Origin: Mannheimia sp. USDA-ARS-USMARC-1261
GTDB lineage: Bacteria > Pseudomonadota > Gammaproteobacteria > Enterobacterales > Pasteurellaceae
Assembly: GCF_000521605.1 (NCBI RefSeq)
Contig: NZ_CP006942.1
Span: forward strand, 930,001-994,000
Reading direction: 5' to 3'
Length of the DNA: 64,000 nt
Translations under genes and position numbers: made by a program
The notes under the pieces: model-generated
What the model saw: only the letters and a program-made list of their open reading frames with translations
The model's database searches: none
Told to the model about the DNA's origin: nothing
Shown: one piece after another, positions 11,840-23,318 of the stretch
How positions within the stretch are numbered: position 1 is the stretch's first letter
How the letters are laid out: every line of letters starts with the position of its first letter

Positions 11840-12625
11840 ATGTTTGATATTTTATTACCTGCGTGGCTTGCAGGTGTTTGTTTAGCCTTTATTACAGCAC
11901 CGCTCGGTGCTTTTGTTGTTTGGCGGAAGATGGCGTATTTTGGCGATACACTTTCCCATTCGGCATTATTAGGCGTAGCTCTTGGTATTTTTCTGCAAAT
12001 TGATCCTTACATTGCTGTCATTGTAATGACAATTATCTTAGCAATTTTATTAGTTTGGCTTGAACAGAAAACTAATTATTCAGTTGATACTGTTTTAGGG
12101 ATTATCGCCCATACCAGTCTTTCTCTCGGTGTGATTACCATTAGTTTGCTGGATAACGTGAGAGTAGATTTAATGTCTTACTTATTTGGCGATTTGTTGG
12201 CAATTAATTTTTCTGATGTGATTTTTATTGGGGCAGGTGCAATTCTGATCTTATCGGTACTGATGATATTCTGGAAACGTTTATTATCCATCACAATTAG
12301 CCCGGAACTTGCTCAAATTGAAGGTTTAAATGTTGCTCGCTTGCGTTTGTTATTGATGATTTTAACCGCATTAACCATTGCATTAAGTATGAAATTTGTG
12401 GGGGCATTAATCATTACCTCGTTGCTAATTATTCCGTCTGCAACAGCAAGGCGTTTTGCTAAAATGCCTGAAAAAATGGTCTTTATTGCTATTTTATTTA
12501 GCATTATTGCAGTAACAGGGGGATTGTTGCTATCGGGTTGGAAGGATACTCCGGCAGGTCCATCGGTAGTAATTTGTGCCGGAATGCTCTTTTTAATTTC
12601 ACTATTTAAAAAAGAATACAATTAA
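11840..12625 (+). CDS. znuB: zinc ABC transporter permease ZnuB
   Basis: Inner membrane permease of the high-affinity zinc importer ZnuABC. 261 aa from the ATG at 11840, the same length as E. coli ZnuB, with about eight hydrophobic segments. AYFGDTLSHSALLGVALG and TSLLIIPSATARR are ABC-3 permease signatures. GGAAGAG precedes this ATG; a TTG further up is less likely. The ATPase gene is not adjacent, and I see no clear Zur site. A manganese or iron permease of the same family cannot be fully excluded. Confidence 0.85.
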   Translation: MFDILLPAWLAGVCLAFITAPLGAFVVWRKMAYFGDTLSHSALLGVALGIFLQIDPYIAVIVMTIILAILLVWLEQKTNYSVDTVLGIIAHTSLSLGVITISLLDNVRVDLMSYLFGDLLAINFSDVIFIGAGAILILSVLMIFWKRLLSITISPELAQIEGLNVARLRLLLMILTALTIALSMKFVGALIITSLLIIPSATARRFAKMPEKMVFIAILFSIIAVTGGLLLSGWKDTPAGPSVVICAGMLFLISLFKKEYN

Positions 12626-12760
12626 ATGGCATAAAAAAGGCATATATTATAATAATAAGACATAATATTTTTGCGGAAATGGCGTTGAAATTTTCTATCA
12701 ATCTGCTTAAATATTATCATTAGTTTTGTAGTAACTCCTTGAGAATTAAAGAATTAAATT

Positions 12761-13561
12761 ATGTGTCAATTACTTGGAATGAATTGTAATACGCCGACGG
12801 ATATTACCTTTTCTTTTGATGGCTTTCGTCGGCGTGGGGGATTAACCGACCATCACACTGATGGATTCGGCATCGCATTTTTTGAAGGAAAAGGTGTACG
12901 AGTTTTTCGTGATAATCGACCGGGAGCTTCATCGCCAATGGCGGAATCTATTAGTCAATATCAAATCAAATCGCTGAATGTGATTGCTCATATCCGAAAA
13001 GCTACACGAGGTGATGTGAATTTAGAAAATACTCACCCTTTTATTCGTGAATTATGGGGAGAAAATTGGGTTTTTGCTCATAATGGTACAGTTGAGGGAG
13101 TGGGTGTTTGTGAAGAGTGCCACTATCAACCGATTGGTACAACAGACTCCGAAGCCGCATTTTGCCGAATTGTATCGGAATTAAAAGAGATGTATCCGGC
13201 AAAACCAAGCGAAAAAGAGATTTTTGATGCAGTGGTGAAGGTAACAGAAAGAATTGCGGAACACGGTGTATTTAATTTTATTTTATCGAATGGGCATTGG
13301 ATGATTGCTCGTTGTACAACTAAGCTTCATTATGTATGTCGTAAAGCCCCATTTGGTAAAGCATTACGTGATGATGATGTTTCAATTGATTTCAGCCAAT
13401 ATACCAAAATTACCGATAAAGTAACAATTATCACAACTCAGCCACTGACAAAAAATGAAAATTGGATAAAAATGAAAAATGGTGGTTACGTATTTTTTAA
13501 AGATGGTGATGTGCTTTATGAAATTGAAGGTACGCTACCGGAAGCTAAACCTCACGTTTAA
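12761..13561 (+). CDS. class II glutamine amidotransferase (YafJ-like)
   Basis: A 266-aa stand-alone glutamine amidotransferase domain. Cys2 (MCQLLGMN) is the expected N-terminal nucleophile after Met removal. RRRGGLTDHHTDGFG, HIRKATRGDV and FAHNGTVEG match the class II glutaminase core. The acceptor substrate in this family is not known to me. It converges on ispA across a shared terminator. Confidence 0.88.
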   Translation: MCQLLGMNCNTPTDITFSFDGFRRRGGLTDHHTDGFGIAFFEGKGVRVFRDNRPGASSPMAESISQYQIKSLNVIAHIRKATRGDVNLENTHPFIRELWGENWVFAHNGTVEGVGVCEECHYQPIGTTDSEAAFCRIVSELKEMYPAKPSEKEIFDAVVKVTERIAEHGVFNFILSNGHWMIARCTTKLHYVCRKAPFGKALRDDDVSIDFSQYTKITDKVTIITTQPLTKNENWIKMKNGGYVFFKDGDVLYEIEGTLPEAKPHV

Positions 13562-13566
13562 TCTCT

Positions 13567-13596
13567 AAAAAAACCTAGCATCTGCTAGGTTTTTTC
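13567..13596. terminator. bidirectional terminator between yafJ-like gene and ispA
   Basis: Stem AAAAAACCTAGCA/TGCTAGGTTTTTT with a 2-nt gap. A-run and T-run flank it, so it can stop both converging transcripts. Confidence 0.85.
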
Positions 13597-14490
13597 TTAG
13601 TTTTCACGCTTAACAATAAAATCAGCCAACTCTTTTAATGCAGTAGTATCAAAAGGCAGTTGTTCAAGAGAGGAGAGAGCGGTTTGGTAAAGTGTTTCGG
13701 CTTTTTGCTTTGCTCCATCTAATCCTAGTAATTTAGGGTAAGTGCTTTTATTTAAATTTTCATCAGAGCCCACCGTTTTACCAATTTTATCAGTTTCGCC
13801 AATTACATCTAAAATATCGTCTTGCACTTGAAAAGCTAAGCCAATCGCTTTTGCATAATTTACAAGCGGTTGTTTTATCGCTAAATTTTGCGAATGTTCG
13901 GAAAGATTAAAACCCATCATTACAGAGGAAAGAATTAATGCCCCTGTTTTATTACGGTGAATTAATTCTAACTCTTCTAAATTGACCGATTTATTTTCCG
14001 CAATCAAATCTAAACTTTGCCCTAAGCACATTCCTTTTGCACCTGAGGCGGTTGATAATTCTCTGATTTGAGCGACTTTCTCTTTGTCAGAAAGTTTAGG
14101 GTCGGTTGCGATCAATTCAAAAGCAAAACTTTGTAATGCATCGCCTGCTAAAATAGCAGTTGCTTCATCAAAGGCAATATGACAAGTTGGCTTGCCTCGA
14201 CGTAATTTATCATCATCCATTGCAGGTAAATCATCGTGAACCAATGAATAAGCGTGGATAGATTCCATTGCCGCTGCACTATGATCTAATTTTTCAAGCG
14301 GCACGCCAAGCATTCTACCTGTAGCATAAATTAAAAACGGGCGAACACGCTTTCCGCCTAATAAAACCGCATATTCCATTGCGTTAATTAATGGGGAATG
14401 AAAGGCTTCGTAATGATTTAATTTTTCTGCTAGAAAATCGTTAATCCGTTTTTGTTGAGTGGTAAGGTCGGTTGCTAAGGAATAGCTCAT
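13597..14490 (-). CDS. ispA: farnesyl diphosphate synthase (geranyltranstransferase)
   Basis: Condenses isopentenyl diphosphate with DMAPP and GPP to farnesyl diphosphate. Both aspartate-rich motifs are present: DDLPAMD (86-92) and QVQDDILD near residue 225. 297 aa from the internal ATG (MSYSLATDL), which fits the family; the longer reading upstream overlaps xseB. It is encoded 16 nt after xseB, the usual enteric and pasteurellacean order. Confidence 0.94.
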   Translation of the reverse strand: MSYSLATDLTTQQKRINDFLAEKLNHYEAFHSPLINAMEYAVLLGGKRVRPFLIYATGRMLGVPLEKLDHSAAAMESIHAYSLVHDDLPAMDDDKLRRGKPTCHIAFDEATAILAGDALQSFAFELIATDPKLSDKEKVAQIRELSTASGAKGMCLGQSLDLIAENKSVNLEELELIHRNKTGALILSSVMMGFNLSEHSQNLAIKQPLVNYAKAIGLAFQVQDDILDVIGETDKIGKTVGSDENLNKSTYPKLLGLDGAKQKAETLYQTALSSLEQLPFDTTALKELADFIVKREN

Positions 14491-14506
14491 TTTATTACTC
14501 TTTGTA

Positions 14507-14737
14507 TTATTCTTTTGTATAGTTGCTAAGTTCTGCGGTATCATTTTTATTTAATAGAATTTGAATTCGTTGCTCCGCTTTTTGTAAGCGTTCTTGCCCT
14601 TGCTGTACCAGTTTAATTGCAGCTTCAAATTCATTAAGGGCATCTTCAAGCGGTAAATCGCCTGCTTCTAAATGGGTAACAATTGCTTCTAATTCTTTGA
14701 GAGTAGTTTCAAAATCTTGAGTTGGTTTTTTTGCCAT
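14507..14737 (-). CDS. xseB: exodeoxyribonuclease VII small subunit
   Basis: A 76-aa helical protein with the [19 protein letters not shown] segment of XseB, the small subunit that coats the ExoVII catalytic core. Its partner XseA is encoded far away at 28086. It forms an operon with ispA. Confidence 0.94.
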   Translation of the reverse strand: MAKKPTQDFETTLKELEAIVTHLEAGDLPLEDALNEFEAAIKLVQQGQERLQKAEQRIQILLNKNDTAELSNYTKE

Positions 14738-14862
14738 TTTATTTGACCTATAGAGCGTTGAAGTCTTGCAAGTTTACCGTTCTCATAAGGGATTTGCAAA
14801 TTCCTTTTACTTTTCGACCGCTTGTAGTATGGTATCTTAGCTTTCTAAACTGAGGATTTTCT

Positions 14863-15651
14863 ATGCAAGTAACAGAACTGAATATTTACCCGATAAAATC
14901 CACGCAATCAACCCAAGTTTCTCAAGCTTTTGTAGAACCTAAGGGGTTAAATTTTGATCGTGAATTTATGATAACGGAATCTGACGGTAAATTTATTACT
15001 GCCCGTAAAGATGTAGAACTATACCGCCTAACGGCTTTTCCGATTGCAACAGGGCTTGTGATTAGCCATACAAGCGGTCAAAAATGTGTTGCACTTTACC
15101 AAGATTTCATTGAGGAGCAATCAAGTGAAGTATGGGGAACGCATTTTTATTCTAAAGTGGCAGACAAGCGTGTTAATCAATGGCTAAGCGAAATTTTAGG
15201 AAGAGAAGTGCAACTTCGTTGGTTGGGTAGTCAAAGCCAACGTAAGGTTGAAAACTTTGCAGATAATCCATTGAGTTTTGCAGATAGTCATCCGGTTACT
15301 TTGATGTCGCTCAAATCCCTTGAGCAAGTGCAAGAATGGTCGCCAATTCCAATCGAAATGGCTCGTTTTCGCCCAAATATTGTGATTGATGGCAATATTG
15401 CTTTTGAAGAAGAGAGTTGGGAACAAATTCAAATTGGTGAGGTCTTATTTCGCAAGTCAGCCCTTTGTACTCGATGTGTGCTGATTACCCGCAATTTATC
15501 TACGTTAGAATTAGACCCTCAAGCAGAGCCTTTCCGAACGTTGAAACAAAAGCATACAAATGATAAGGGAAAGCCTGTTTTCGGCATTCACCTTGTGCCA
15601 CAAAATAGTGGTATTATTAGAGTAGGCGACACTATCACTATTCAATTATAA
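14863..15651 (+). CDS. MOSC domain protein (YcbX-like, without ferredoxin domain)
   Basis: 262 aa. Residues 1-110 are the MOSC N-terminal beta-barrel (MQVTELNIYPIKS) and the rest is the MOSC domain with the conserved Cys pair region KSALCTRCVLITRN. In E. coli YcbX a ferredoxin domain follows; here the protein ends after MOSC, as in many Pasteurellaceae. Family members use molybdenum cofactor to reduce N-hydroxylated compounds. The uptake signal ACAAGCGGTC lies inside the gene. Confidence 0.85.
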   Translation: MQVTELNIYPIKSTQSTQVSQAFVEPKGLNFDREFMITESDGKFITARKDVELYRLTAFPIATGLVISHTSGQKCVALYQDFIEEQSSEVWGTHFYSKVADKRVNQWLSEILGREVQLRWLGSQSQRKVENFADNPLSFADSHPVTLMSLKSLEQVQEWSPIPIEMARFRPNIVIDGNIAFEEESWEQIQIGEVLFRKSALCTRCVLITRNLSTLELDPQAEPFRTLKQKHTNDKGKPVFGIHLVPQNSGIIRVGDTITIQL

Positions 15652-15680
15652 CAATTTTAAATTTTTAAAAGGAGATTCAA

Positions 15681-17630
15681 ATGTATCAACGCAGTCAATC
15701 CAGAACTGTGCTATTCCCGATCCTGCTATTTGTTGGGATTAATCTATTTATTTTAACATTATCCCGCTTGGCTTTAGGTATTTGGCAAGCTGATCGAATA
15801 TCAGCAGTTGATGGCTGGATACCATTAATGTTACAAGGCATTCGTATTGATGTATCCGCATTATGTTGGCTTTTTGGTTTACCTGCATTATTGAGCGTAT
15901 TTTTCTTTCATAAAAATGCACTCGGCTCAATTTGGCGGATTATTTTAAGAATTTGGCTAACTGCAGGTAGTGTGTTTATTCTTTTTATGGAAGTTGCTAC
16001 ACCAAATTTTATTGAGACCTTTGATCTCCGCCCTAATCGCCTTTTCATTGAGTATTTAGTTCACCCAAAAGAAGTATTCACAATGTTGATTAATGGTCAT
16101 TTATGGGCTGTTATTTGTGGTGTTGCTGTATTTATTATCTCATTAATGATTTATTGGAAATTATCAGGTTGGGCAACAAAAAATTTACGTTTGCCGAGTT
16201 GGAAAATACGCCCATTACTGGCTTTATTGGTTGCTGTTGCGGTGTTTGTTGGTGGACGTTCCAGTTTTGCTCATCGAGGTATAAACCCGGCAATGGTCGC
16301 ATTCTCGAGTGATCCTCTTGTAAATTCACTGGTGTTAAACTCAGGCTATTCTGTACTTTATGCAGTACAACAGTTGAAAGATGAAGATAAATCTTCGGAG
16401 CAATATGGCAAAATGTCTGTTGAAGAAATGCTAAGTATTGTTAAACAGGTTCGAAATCGTCCAAATTCTGATTATATACTAGATGAAATTCCAACCTTGA
16501 CTGAAAATAAAGCCACTTATCAAGGTAAACCTAAAAATATTGTAATTGTTTTAGAGGAAAGCTTAGGGGCTCAGTTTGTTGGCTCATTAGGCGGTAAAAA
16601 TCTCACGCCAAATTTAGACAAGCTTTCAGAACAAGGGTGGTATTTTACGAATTTGTATGCCACAGGCACTCGCTCAGTAAGAGGAATTGAAGCGGTAACA
16701 ACCGGTTTTACACCAACGCCAGCAAGGGCGGTAGTAAAACTCACAAAAAGCCAAAACAACTTTTTTAGCATTGCGGAATTATTAAAGCGTCAAGGCTACC
16801 ATACTTCTTTTATTTATGGTGGGGAAAAGCATTTTGATAATATGGCTAGTTTCTTCTATGGCAATGGTTTCCAACAAATTATTGACGAAAAAGATTACCA
16901 GAACCCTAAATTTACAGCAACCTGGGGGGTAAGTGATGAAGATCTTTTTGATAAGGCGAATGAAACCTTTACGCAGCTCTATAAAGAGGAAAAACCATTC
17001 TTTAGCTTGGTATTTAGCTCAAGTAATCACGATCCTTTTGAGTTTCCGGACGGTAAAATTGAATTATACGAGCAACCAAAACAAACTCGTAACAATGCGG
17101 CAAAATACGCCGACTATGCGATCGGGCATTTTTTTGAGTTAGCGAAAAAATCAGATTATTGGAAAGATACGGTATTTTTAGTGATTGCAGATCACGATTC
17201 ACGAGCTGTTGGTGAGCATTTAGTACCAATTCAACATTTTCACATACCTGCGTTATTACTGGGTGAAAATATAGAACCAAGATTGGATAATCGTTTAGTT
17301 AGCCAGTTAGATATGCCAACAACATTACTTTCGGTCGCAGGTGTGAGCGGGCAATATCCAATGCTAGGTTATGATTTAACACAAGATATTGATCCAAATC
17401 GGGCTTTTATGCAATATGATGCAACACAAGCGATGATGAAAGGTAATGATGTGGTTGTAATGCGACCAAACTTACCGATTGAAGGCTTTATGTATGATAA
17501 AGCAACTTTTAATCTAACGCCTAAAGAGCAACCGGAGGCTTTTAAGAAAGAAGCATTGGCTCACGCATTACTTGGCAGCTATTTATATAAAAATCAGTTA
17601 TATAAATTACCACCCGAAAGTAAAGAGTAA
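15681..17630 (+). CDS. LTA synthase/sulfatase-family membrane phosphotransferase
   Basis: 649 aa with five membrane segments in the first 200 residues and a periplasmic alkaline-phosphatase-like domain after about 275. IVIVLEESLGAQ holds the first metal ligands, TGTRSVRG the expected Thr nucleophile, SSNHDPFEFP and IADHDSR the remaining ligands. Family members move phosphoglycerol or phosphoethanolamine groups onto envelope glycans or lipids; the substrate here is unknown. It starts 30 nt after the MOSC gene with GGAGA before the ATG. Confidence 0.82.
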   Translation: MYQRSQSRTVLFPILLFVGINLFILTLSRLALGIWQADRISAVDGWIPLMLQGIRIDVSALCWLFGLPALLSVFFFHKNALGSIWRIILRIWLTAGSVFILFMEVATPNFIETFDLRPNRLFIEYLVHPKEVFTMLINGHLWAVICGVAVFIISLMIYWKLSGWATKNLRLPSWKIRPLLALLVAVAVFVGGRSSFAHRGINPAMVAFSSDPLVNSLVLNSGYSVLYAVQQLKDEDKSSEQYGKMSVEEMLSIVKQVRNRPNSDYILDEIPTLTENKATYQGKPKNIVIVLEESLGAQFVGSLGGKNLTPNLDKLSEQGWYFTNLYATGTRSVRGIEAVTTGFTPTPARAVVKLTKSQNNFFSIAELLKRQGYHTSFIYGGEKHFDNMASFFYGNGFQQIIDEKDYQNPKFTATWGVSDEDLFDKANETFTQLYKEEKPFFSLVFSSSNHDPFEFPDGKIELYEQPKQTRNNAAKYADYAIGHFFELAKKSDYWKDTVFLVIADHDSRAVGEHLVPIQHFHIPALLLGENIEPRLDNRLVSQLDMPTTLLSVAGVSGQYPMLGYDLTQDIDPNRAFMQYDATQAMMKGNDVVVMRPNLPIEGFMYDKATFNLTPKEQPEAFKKEALAHALLGSYLYKNQLYKLPPESKE

Positions 17631-17641
17631 AGAAAACTAAC

Positions 17642-17692
17642 AGAGAGAGGGCTGCAATATTTTTATCAAAAATGACCGCTTGTCCTCTCTCT
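17642..17692. terminator. weak inverted repeat between converging genes
   Basis: AGAGAGAGG and CCTCTCTCT enclose 33 bp that contain an uptake core. The stem is short for the loop, so terminator activity is only possible. Confidence 0.35.
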
Positions 17693-17704
17693 AAATTTGT
17701 TAGG

Positions 17705-18622
17705 TTATTTTAAAAATAATGCTGCTGCACCACGTGTGCCGCCTGAATCGCCGTGAATGGCTTTTTTAATAACAGGTACTTTAGCTGAACGCATTAAATG
17801 TTTCGGCAGAGCTTTTGGCAAAGCTTCGTAAATATAGTCGAAGTTAGATAAACCGCCACCAAATACAATCATATCCGGATCTAAAACGGTAATAAGATTA
17901 CCAATACTAACTGCCATTAACTCAATATACTTCTCAACAAATTCTACAACTTTCGGCTCGTTATTGTAGAAACGCTCTATAATCTCTTTAGCCGATATTT
18001 TCTCGCCAACTAAATCGTTAAAGAGTAATTCAAAACCACGACCGGAAATATAAGTATCTAAGCAAGCCTGATTACCACAACCACATTCATAAATTGGCGT
18101 TTTATCCCAACCCAATAATTTTAACGCGTGATAATTTAACTGCATATGCCCAACTTCGCCAGCCATACCAATTCTGCCTGAATGGACTTTGCCGTCAAAA
18201 ACAATTCCGCCACCAAAACCTGTGCCGATAATTAAGCCAAGCACGGTTGAAAAAGATTGATTACTTTCGTCCCAAGCTTCGGAAAGAGCGAAACAGTTTG
18301 CATCGTTTTCTGCACGTACTTCACGCCCTAAACGCTCGCTCAAATCTTTAATAATAGCTTTACCGTCTGCAACACGGATATTCGTAATTTCCGCAATCCC
18401 TGTTTCACGGTTTACAAAACCGGGTAAGCCTAATCCTACAGAGCCTTTTTCACCAAATTTTACATCGGCATTATTGACTAAGTTCTCAATGGTATTGAGC
18501 CAATCCTCGTAATGAGTTTGTGGGGTTGGCACACGTTCACTGTGCAGTTTTTCTAATTTTTCATTGAAAGCGGCAAGCTCAATTTTTGTGCCGCCGACAT
18601 CTAAGCCGTAATAAATTGCCAT
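17705..18622 (-). CDS. nagK: N-acetylglucosamine kinase (ROK family)
   Basis: Phosphorylates GlcNAc recovered from cell wall or host sugars. [11 protein letters not shown] near the N-terminus is the ROK ATP site, and GEVGHMQLN plus [15 protein letters not shown] is the structural zinc-binding motif. 305 aa, close to E. coli NagK (303). Two nucleotides separate it from the PAP2 gene, so the two are probably co-transcribed. Confidence 0.92.
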   Translation of the reverse strand: MAIYYGLDVGGTKIELAAFNEKLEKLHSERVPTPQTHYEDWLNTIENLVNNADVKFGEKGSVGLGLPGFVNRETGIAEITNIRVADGKAIIKDLSERLGREVRAENDANCFALSEAWDESNQSFSTVLGLIIGTGFGGGIVFDGKVHSGRIGMAGEVGHMQLNYHALKLLGWDKTPIYECGCGNQACLDTYISGRGFELLFNDLVGEKISAKEIIERFYNNEPKVVEFVEKYIELMAVSIGNLITVLDPDMIVFGGGLSNFDYIYEALPKALPKHLMRSAKVPVIKKAIHGDSGGTRGAAALFLK

Positions 18623-18624
18623 AA

Positions 18625-19356
18625 TTATGCTCTCTTATGAAATAAGTTAAATGGATTTGTCTTTTGCAACCAAGGCACAAACCACACAAAAAGTGCTAAG
18701 TTTGTTAAAAATGCGAGTAAGCTACTAATAAATAAATCAATCGGGTAGTGCATACCTAATCTTAAACGACTAATTAACATTAATGCAGCCCAAATAATTG
18801 CAAAAATATGAGCAAAAACGACCGCTTGTCCACGCATATTGAGGCAGAATCCGACTACTAAGAGCAGCCAAGAAACCGCAAAGATCGTATGACCAGACGG
18901 GAAAGAGTAGCCAACTTCTTTCGCTTGATGAGCTGTTACAAAATTTTGTTGCGGACCGATTTTTTCAGTAACCGCTAAGCCTCGTTGCTCGCGTGTTAAT
19001 TTGTAGAAATCAACAGATTTGTCTTCAAACAGTGCAGAAACAAAGGGTCTAGGTTCTTGGAAGGTTGATTTCATCGCAGTCTTGAGACCTTGGGTTGCTA
19101 CCATTGAGGCAACACAAACCGCAATCACAAAAAACAACGAATAACGCTTTCTCACAACCCAAGCTAATAATAAGGTGAAAATCACGCAAGTAGCGATGGC
19201 ATAAGGTACAGAACCTGTTTCAGTGATTAAAAATAAAAAGTAGTCAAAACCATATTCAGGGTATTGAATAGCCAAAGACCATTGCCAGTTTGCCAGCCAA
19301 GTAACAACAGGGATCAACAGCATCGCCAGCGTATAAAGAGAGAATTTTTTAAACAT
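18625..19356 (-). CDS. pgpB: PAP2-family membrane phosphatase (PgpB-like)
   Basis: 243 aa with about six membrane helices. The three phosphatase motifs are visible: [16 protein letters not shown] and [12 protein letters not shown]. PgpB dephosphorylates phosphatidylglycerol phosphate and undecaprenyl pyrophosphate at the periplasmic face. The long loop after the first motif is typical of PgpB. It is upstream of nagK in the same unit. Confidence 0.88.
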   Translation of the reverse strand: MFKKFSLYTLAMLLIPVVTWLANWQWSLAIQYPEYGFDYFLFLITETGSVPYAIATCVIFTLLLAWVVRKRYSLFFVIAVCVASMVATQGLKTAMKSTFQEPRPFVSALFEDKSVDFYKLTREQRGLAVTEKIGPQQNFVTAHQAKEVGYSFPSGHTIFAVSWLLLVVGFCLNMRGQAVVFAHIFAIIWAALMLISRLRLGMHYPIDLFISSLLAFLTNLALFVWFVPWLQKTNPFNLFHKRA

Positions 19357-19372
19357 AGATATTCTGTTAAAA

Positions 19373-19397
19373 AACCGCTTGAAAAATACAAGCGGTT
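19373..19397 (-). terminator. uptake-signal dyad terminator after yhbY
   Basis: AACCGCTTG/CAAGCGGTT with a 7-nt loop. Reading leftwards the stem ends in a T-run. It is an inverted pair of uptake signals acting as the yhbY terminator. Confidence 0.7.
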
Positions 19398-19421
19398 ATA
19401 TTTGTGAAAAATTTTGCAAAT

Positions 19422-19736
19422 TTAGATAGCTTTAGTGGCTTTCGGTAAAGTGATTTTTTTCTCTTCACTTTGGCGGTAAAGAACCAAAATATGCCCGATG
19501 GTTTGTACTTCAGATGCCTTAGTTTCACGCAAAATCGCATCAATTATCAGTTGCTTCGTTTCACGATCTGCACCTGCCACTTTCACTTTAATCAGCTCGT
19601 GGTGGTTTAATGCGTTGTCGATTTCAGCTAAAACACCTTCAGTTAAGCCGTTACCGCCTAGCATTACAACAGGGCTTAAATGATGTGCTAAACCTTTTAA
19701 ATATTGCTTTTGTTTGGTTGTTAATTTAATTGACAT
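19422..19736 (-). CDS. yhbY: ribosome assembly RNA-binding protein YhbY
   Basis: A 104-aa CRM-domain protein that binds pre-50S particles. LKGLAHHLSPVVMLGGNGLTEGV contains the GxxG RNA-binding loop. Length and sequence are typical. Single gene with its own terminator. Confidence 0.92.
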   Translation of the reverse strand: MSIKLTTKQKQYLKGLAHHLSPVVMLGGNGLTEGVLAEIDNALNHHELIKVKVAGADRETKQLIIDAILRETKASEVQTIGHILVLYRQSEEKKITLPKATKAI

Positions 19737-19850
19737 TCTTGTATCCGTTCATTTGTTTGTAAAATAAAATTCGGCGTAGAAAATAGCACAAAAACACTCA
19801 TTTTTAAAGTAAAATGAATGAATTGCAGAAAGTAAGAAAAAGGACAGACT

Positions 19851-20609
19851 ATGCCGACATTAAGTGTTGCAATGATTGTAAAAAACGAAGCCCAAGATTT
19901 AGCAGCCTGTTTAGAAACAGTGAAAGGCTGGGTTGATGAAATTATAATTTTAGATAGCGGCAGTACAGATGAAACCGCTGAAATTGCGGCTCACTACAAT
20001 GCGAAATTTTATACTAATACTGATTGGCCGGGCTTCGGTAAGCAGCGGCAGCTTGCTCAACAATATGTAACAAGCGATTATGTACTTTGGCTTGATGCAG
20101 ATGAGCGAGTAACCGAAGAGCTGAAACACTCAATTTTACAAGCGGTCAAAAAAGACGAAAAAAATGCCGTTTATAAAATCAGCCGCCTAAGCGAAGTATT
20201 TGGCAAGCAAATTCGCCATTCAGGCTGGTATCCGGATTATGTGGTGAGGTTATATAGAACAGATTTTGCAAAGTATGGTAATGAATTAGTTCACGAAAAA
20301 GTCCATTATCCAAAAGAAGCAATCGTCAAAAAGCTACAAGGCGATTTATTGCATTTTACCTACAAAGATATTCATCACTATTTAGTAAAATCTGCAAGTT
20401 ATGCTAAAGCGTGGGCAATTCAGCGAGCGAACGCAGGAAAAACCGCTTCATTGTTTGATGGCGTAACACACGCTATTGGCTGTTTTGTAAAAATGTATTT
20501 CTTAAAAGCAGGTTTTTTAGATGGAAAACAGGGCTTTTTATTAGCCGTACTTTCCGCACATTCTACCTTTGTAAAATATGCGGATTTATGGAATCGCACA
20601 AGAAAATAA
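19851..20609 (+). CDS. family 2 glycosyltransferase (LgtF/WaaE-like)
   Basis: 252 aa. The GT2 N-terminal fold is plain: [30 protein letters not shown] and [11 protein letters not shown] with the metal-binding DxD-type segment. WaaE/LgtF relatives add glucose to the heptose of the lipooligosaccharide inner core. A GT9 heptosyltransferase-like gene is next door on the other strand, which supports a role in LOS core synthesis. Exact acceptor not decided. Confidence 0.82.
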   Translation: MPTLSVAMIVKNEAQDLAACLETVKGWVDEIIILDSGSTDETAEIAAHYNAKFYTNTDWPGFGKQRQLAQQYVTSDYVLWLDADERVTEELKHSILQAVKKDEKNAVYKISRLSEVFGKQIRHSGWYPDYVVRLYRTDFAKYGNELVHEKVHYPKEAIVKKLQGDLLHFTYKDIHHYLVKSASYAKAWAIQRANAGKTASLFDGVTHAIGCFVKMYFLKAGFLDGKQGFLLAVLSAHSTFVKYADLWNRTRK

Positions 20610-20623
20610 GTTGATTTGTTTAA

Positions 20624-20663
20624 TAAATTCTCCTCTTTAGCGAAGAATAAAGAGGAGAATTTA
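20624..20663. terminator. bidirectional terminator between the two glycosyltransferase genes
   Basis: A 15-bp perfect stem TAAATTCTCCTCTTT with its complement encloses a 10-nt loop between converging genes. Confidence 0.75.
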
Positions 20664-20667
20664 TAAA

Positions 20668-21696
20668 TTATGCCCAAATTTTCCTGATAAACGGAATAAT
20701 AGTTTCTAATGAATTAGGAATTGATATTAAGGTTAAATTCATCTGTGATGCTTTGTCAGATGGCGGGCAGAATGCAATATGTTTATCGACATCATTAATC
20801 GGTTTCCAACGGCGAGGAATCGCAGAAAGCCGGCTTGGATAAAATCCAATCGTTGGAATATTCAATGCTCCGCTAATATGTAATGGACCGGTTGAGCCGG
20901 CGATAAACAAATCAGCACAGGCAAGCGAGCGTGAAAAATCTTGCAGCCCTTCGTTTTTGTCATACACTACTACATTTTTATGATTTACTTTTTCAGCTAA
21001 GGCGTTTGCTTTTTCACTTTCGTCTTTTCCTGCCGTCAAAATCACATAACAGTCAAATTCTGCCACAATGCCTTGAATCAAATCCGCATATTGCTCAAGA
21101 GATAAATTATTCGCAGAACCACCTGTTGAACTATGCACAAACAGCCACTTTTTATCGGGAGTAATATTCAGCTGCTCACATAACTTCGCTTTTTGTATTT
21201 GGACAGTTTTCTCATCAAACGCTAAATAAGGTGTGCTAGGCTCTACAATTTTAACGTGATGTTTGACTAAAAACGCACGGGCTAAATCCAAATTATATTC
21301 CGATTCTGCTTTTGCCGATTGAGAGCGACGTTGGGTTAAACGATGGTTATAGAGAAATTGAAATAACTTTGTTGCCGGAGCTAGGCGATGTTTAATACCA
21401 CTTTGCCAAGTCAGCTTTGCATTATACCAATCGGATACAAAACAGATTACCGCATCAAATTGTTCATTTTTAACCGCTTGTAAAATACGGTTAAACTCAT
21501 TTTTATCTTTCTTGTTTGGCGTATCAATAATGACCTTATCAATAGAAGGGCAAAGTTCTGCAAGTGGAGCGGTATAGCTTGGCACAAGTGCGGTAATTTC
21601 CACTTCAGGTAATGATTGCTTCAACATCGCAAAAGCGGGAAAGCAGACCATAAAATCGCCGATTTTATCATTTCGGATCACAAGTAGTTTTTTCAT
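20668..21696 (-). CDS. family 9 glycosyltransferase (heptosyltransferase-like)
   Basis: 342 aa with the GT9 two-domain fold. The N-terminal VIRNDKIGDFMVCFPAF motif and the C-terminal AGSTGPLHISGALNIPTIGFY donor-binding segment are characteristic of ADP-heptose:LPS transferases. Together with the adjacent GT2 gene it points to LOS inner-core assembly. Which heptose it adds cannot be read from sequence. Confidence 0.82.
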   Translation of the reverse strand: MKKLLVIRNDKIGDFMVCFPAFAMLKQSLPEVEITALVPSYTAPLAELCPSIDKVIIDTPNKKDKNEFNRILQAVKNEQFDAVICFVSDWYNAKLTWQSGIKHRLAPATKLFQFLYNHRLTQRRSQSAKAESEYNLDLARAFLVKHHVKIVEPSTPYLAFDEKTVQIQKAKLCEQLNITPDKKWLFVHSSTGGSANNLSLEQYADLIQGIVAEFDCYVILTAGKDESEKANALAEKVNHKNVVVYDKNEGLQDFSRSLACADLFIAGSTGPLHISGALNIPTIGFYPSRLSAIPRRWKPINDVDKHIAFCPPSDKASQMNLTLISIPNSLETIIPFIRKIWA

Positions 21697-21842
21697 TGTA
21701 TATCTCTATTTTAAATTTACATCTAGCTCATTTAAAGTATTTGGGTAAGCGGTCAAATTCTACCAAAACTTTGCAATTCGGGTCAGTAAATTTTAGATGA
21801 ATTTTTAACGCTTTTCAGCTAGAATATTTTCCTTGAATGCAT

Positions 21843-21858
21843 ACGCAAGCGTTTGCGT
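21843..21858. promoter_or_regulatory. PurR-type operator upstream of argG
   Basis: ACGCAAGCGTTTGCGT matches the PurR consensus ANGCAANCGNTTNCNT at every fixed position and is nearly palindromic. It lies 38 bp before the argG ATG. Its match is as good as the cvpA-purF box. Confidence 0.65.
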
Positions 21859-21862
21859 TTAA

Positions 21863-23227
<1,365 letters not shown>

Positions 23228-23272
23228 TAAGTTGATCCAAATTCTGATAACTTTTAGAATCTAACAAAAGCT

Positions 23273-23300
23273 GCCCCAAAGTTAATGCTTTGGGGCTTTT
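23273..23300 (+). terminator. rho-independent terminator of argG
   Basis: Stem GCCCCAAAG/CTTTGGGGC with loop TTAATG followed by TTTT. It ends only 19 bp before the rnhA start. Confidence 0.85.
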
Positions 23301-23318
23301 GTTTGTAAAGTGAATGTG

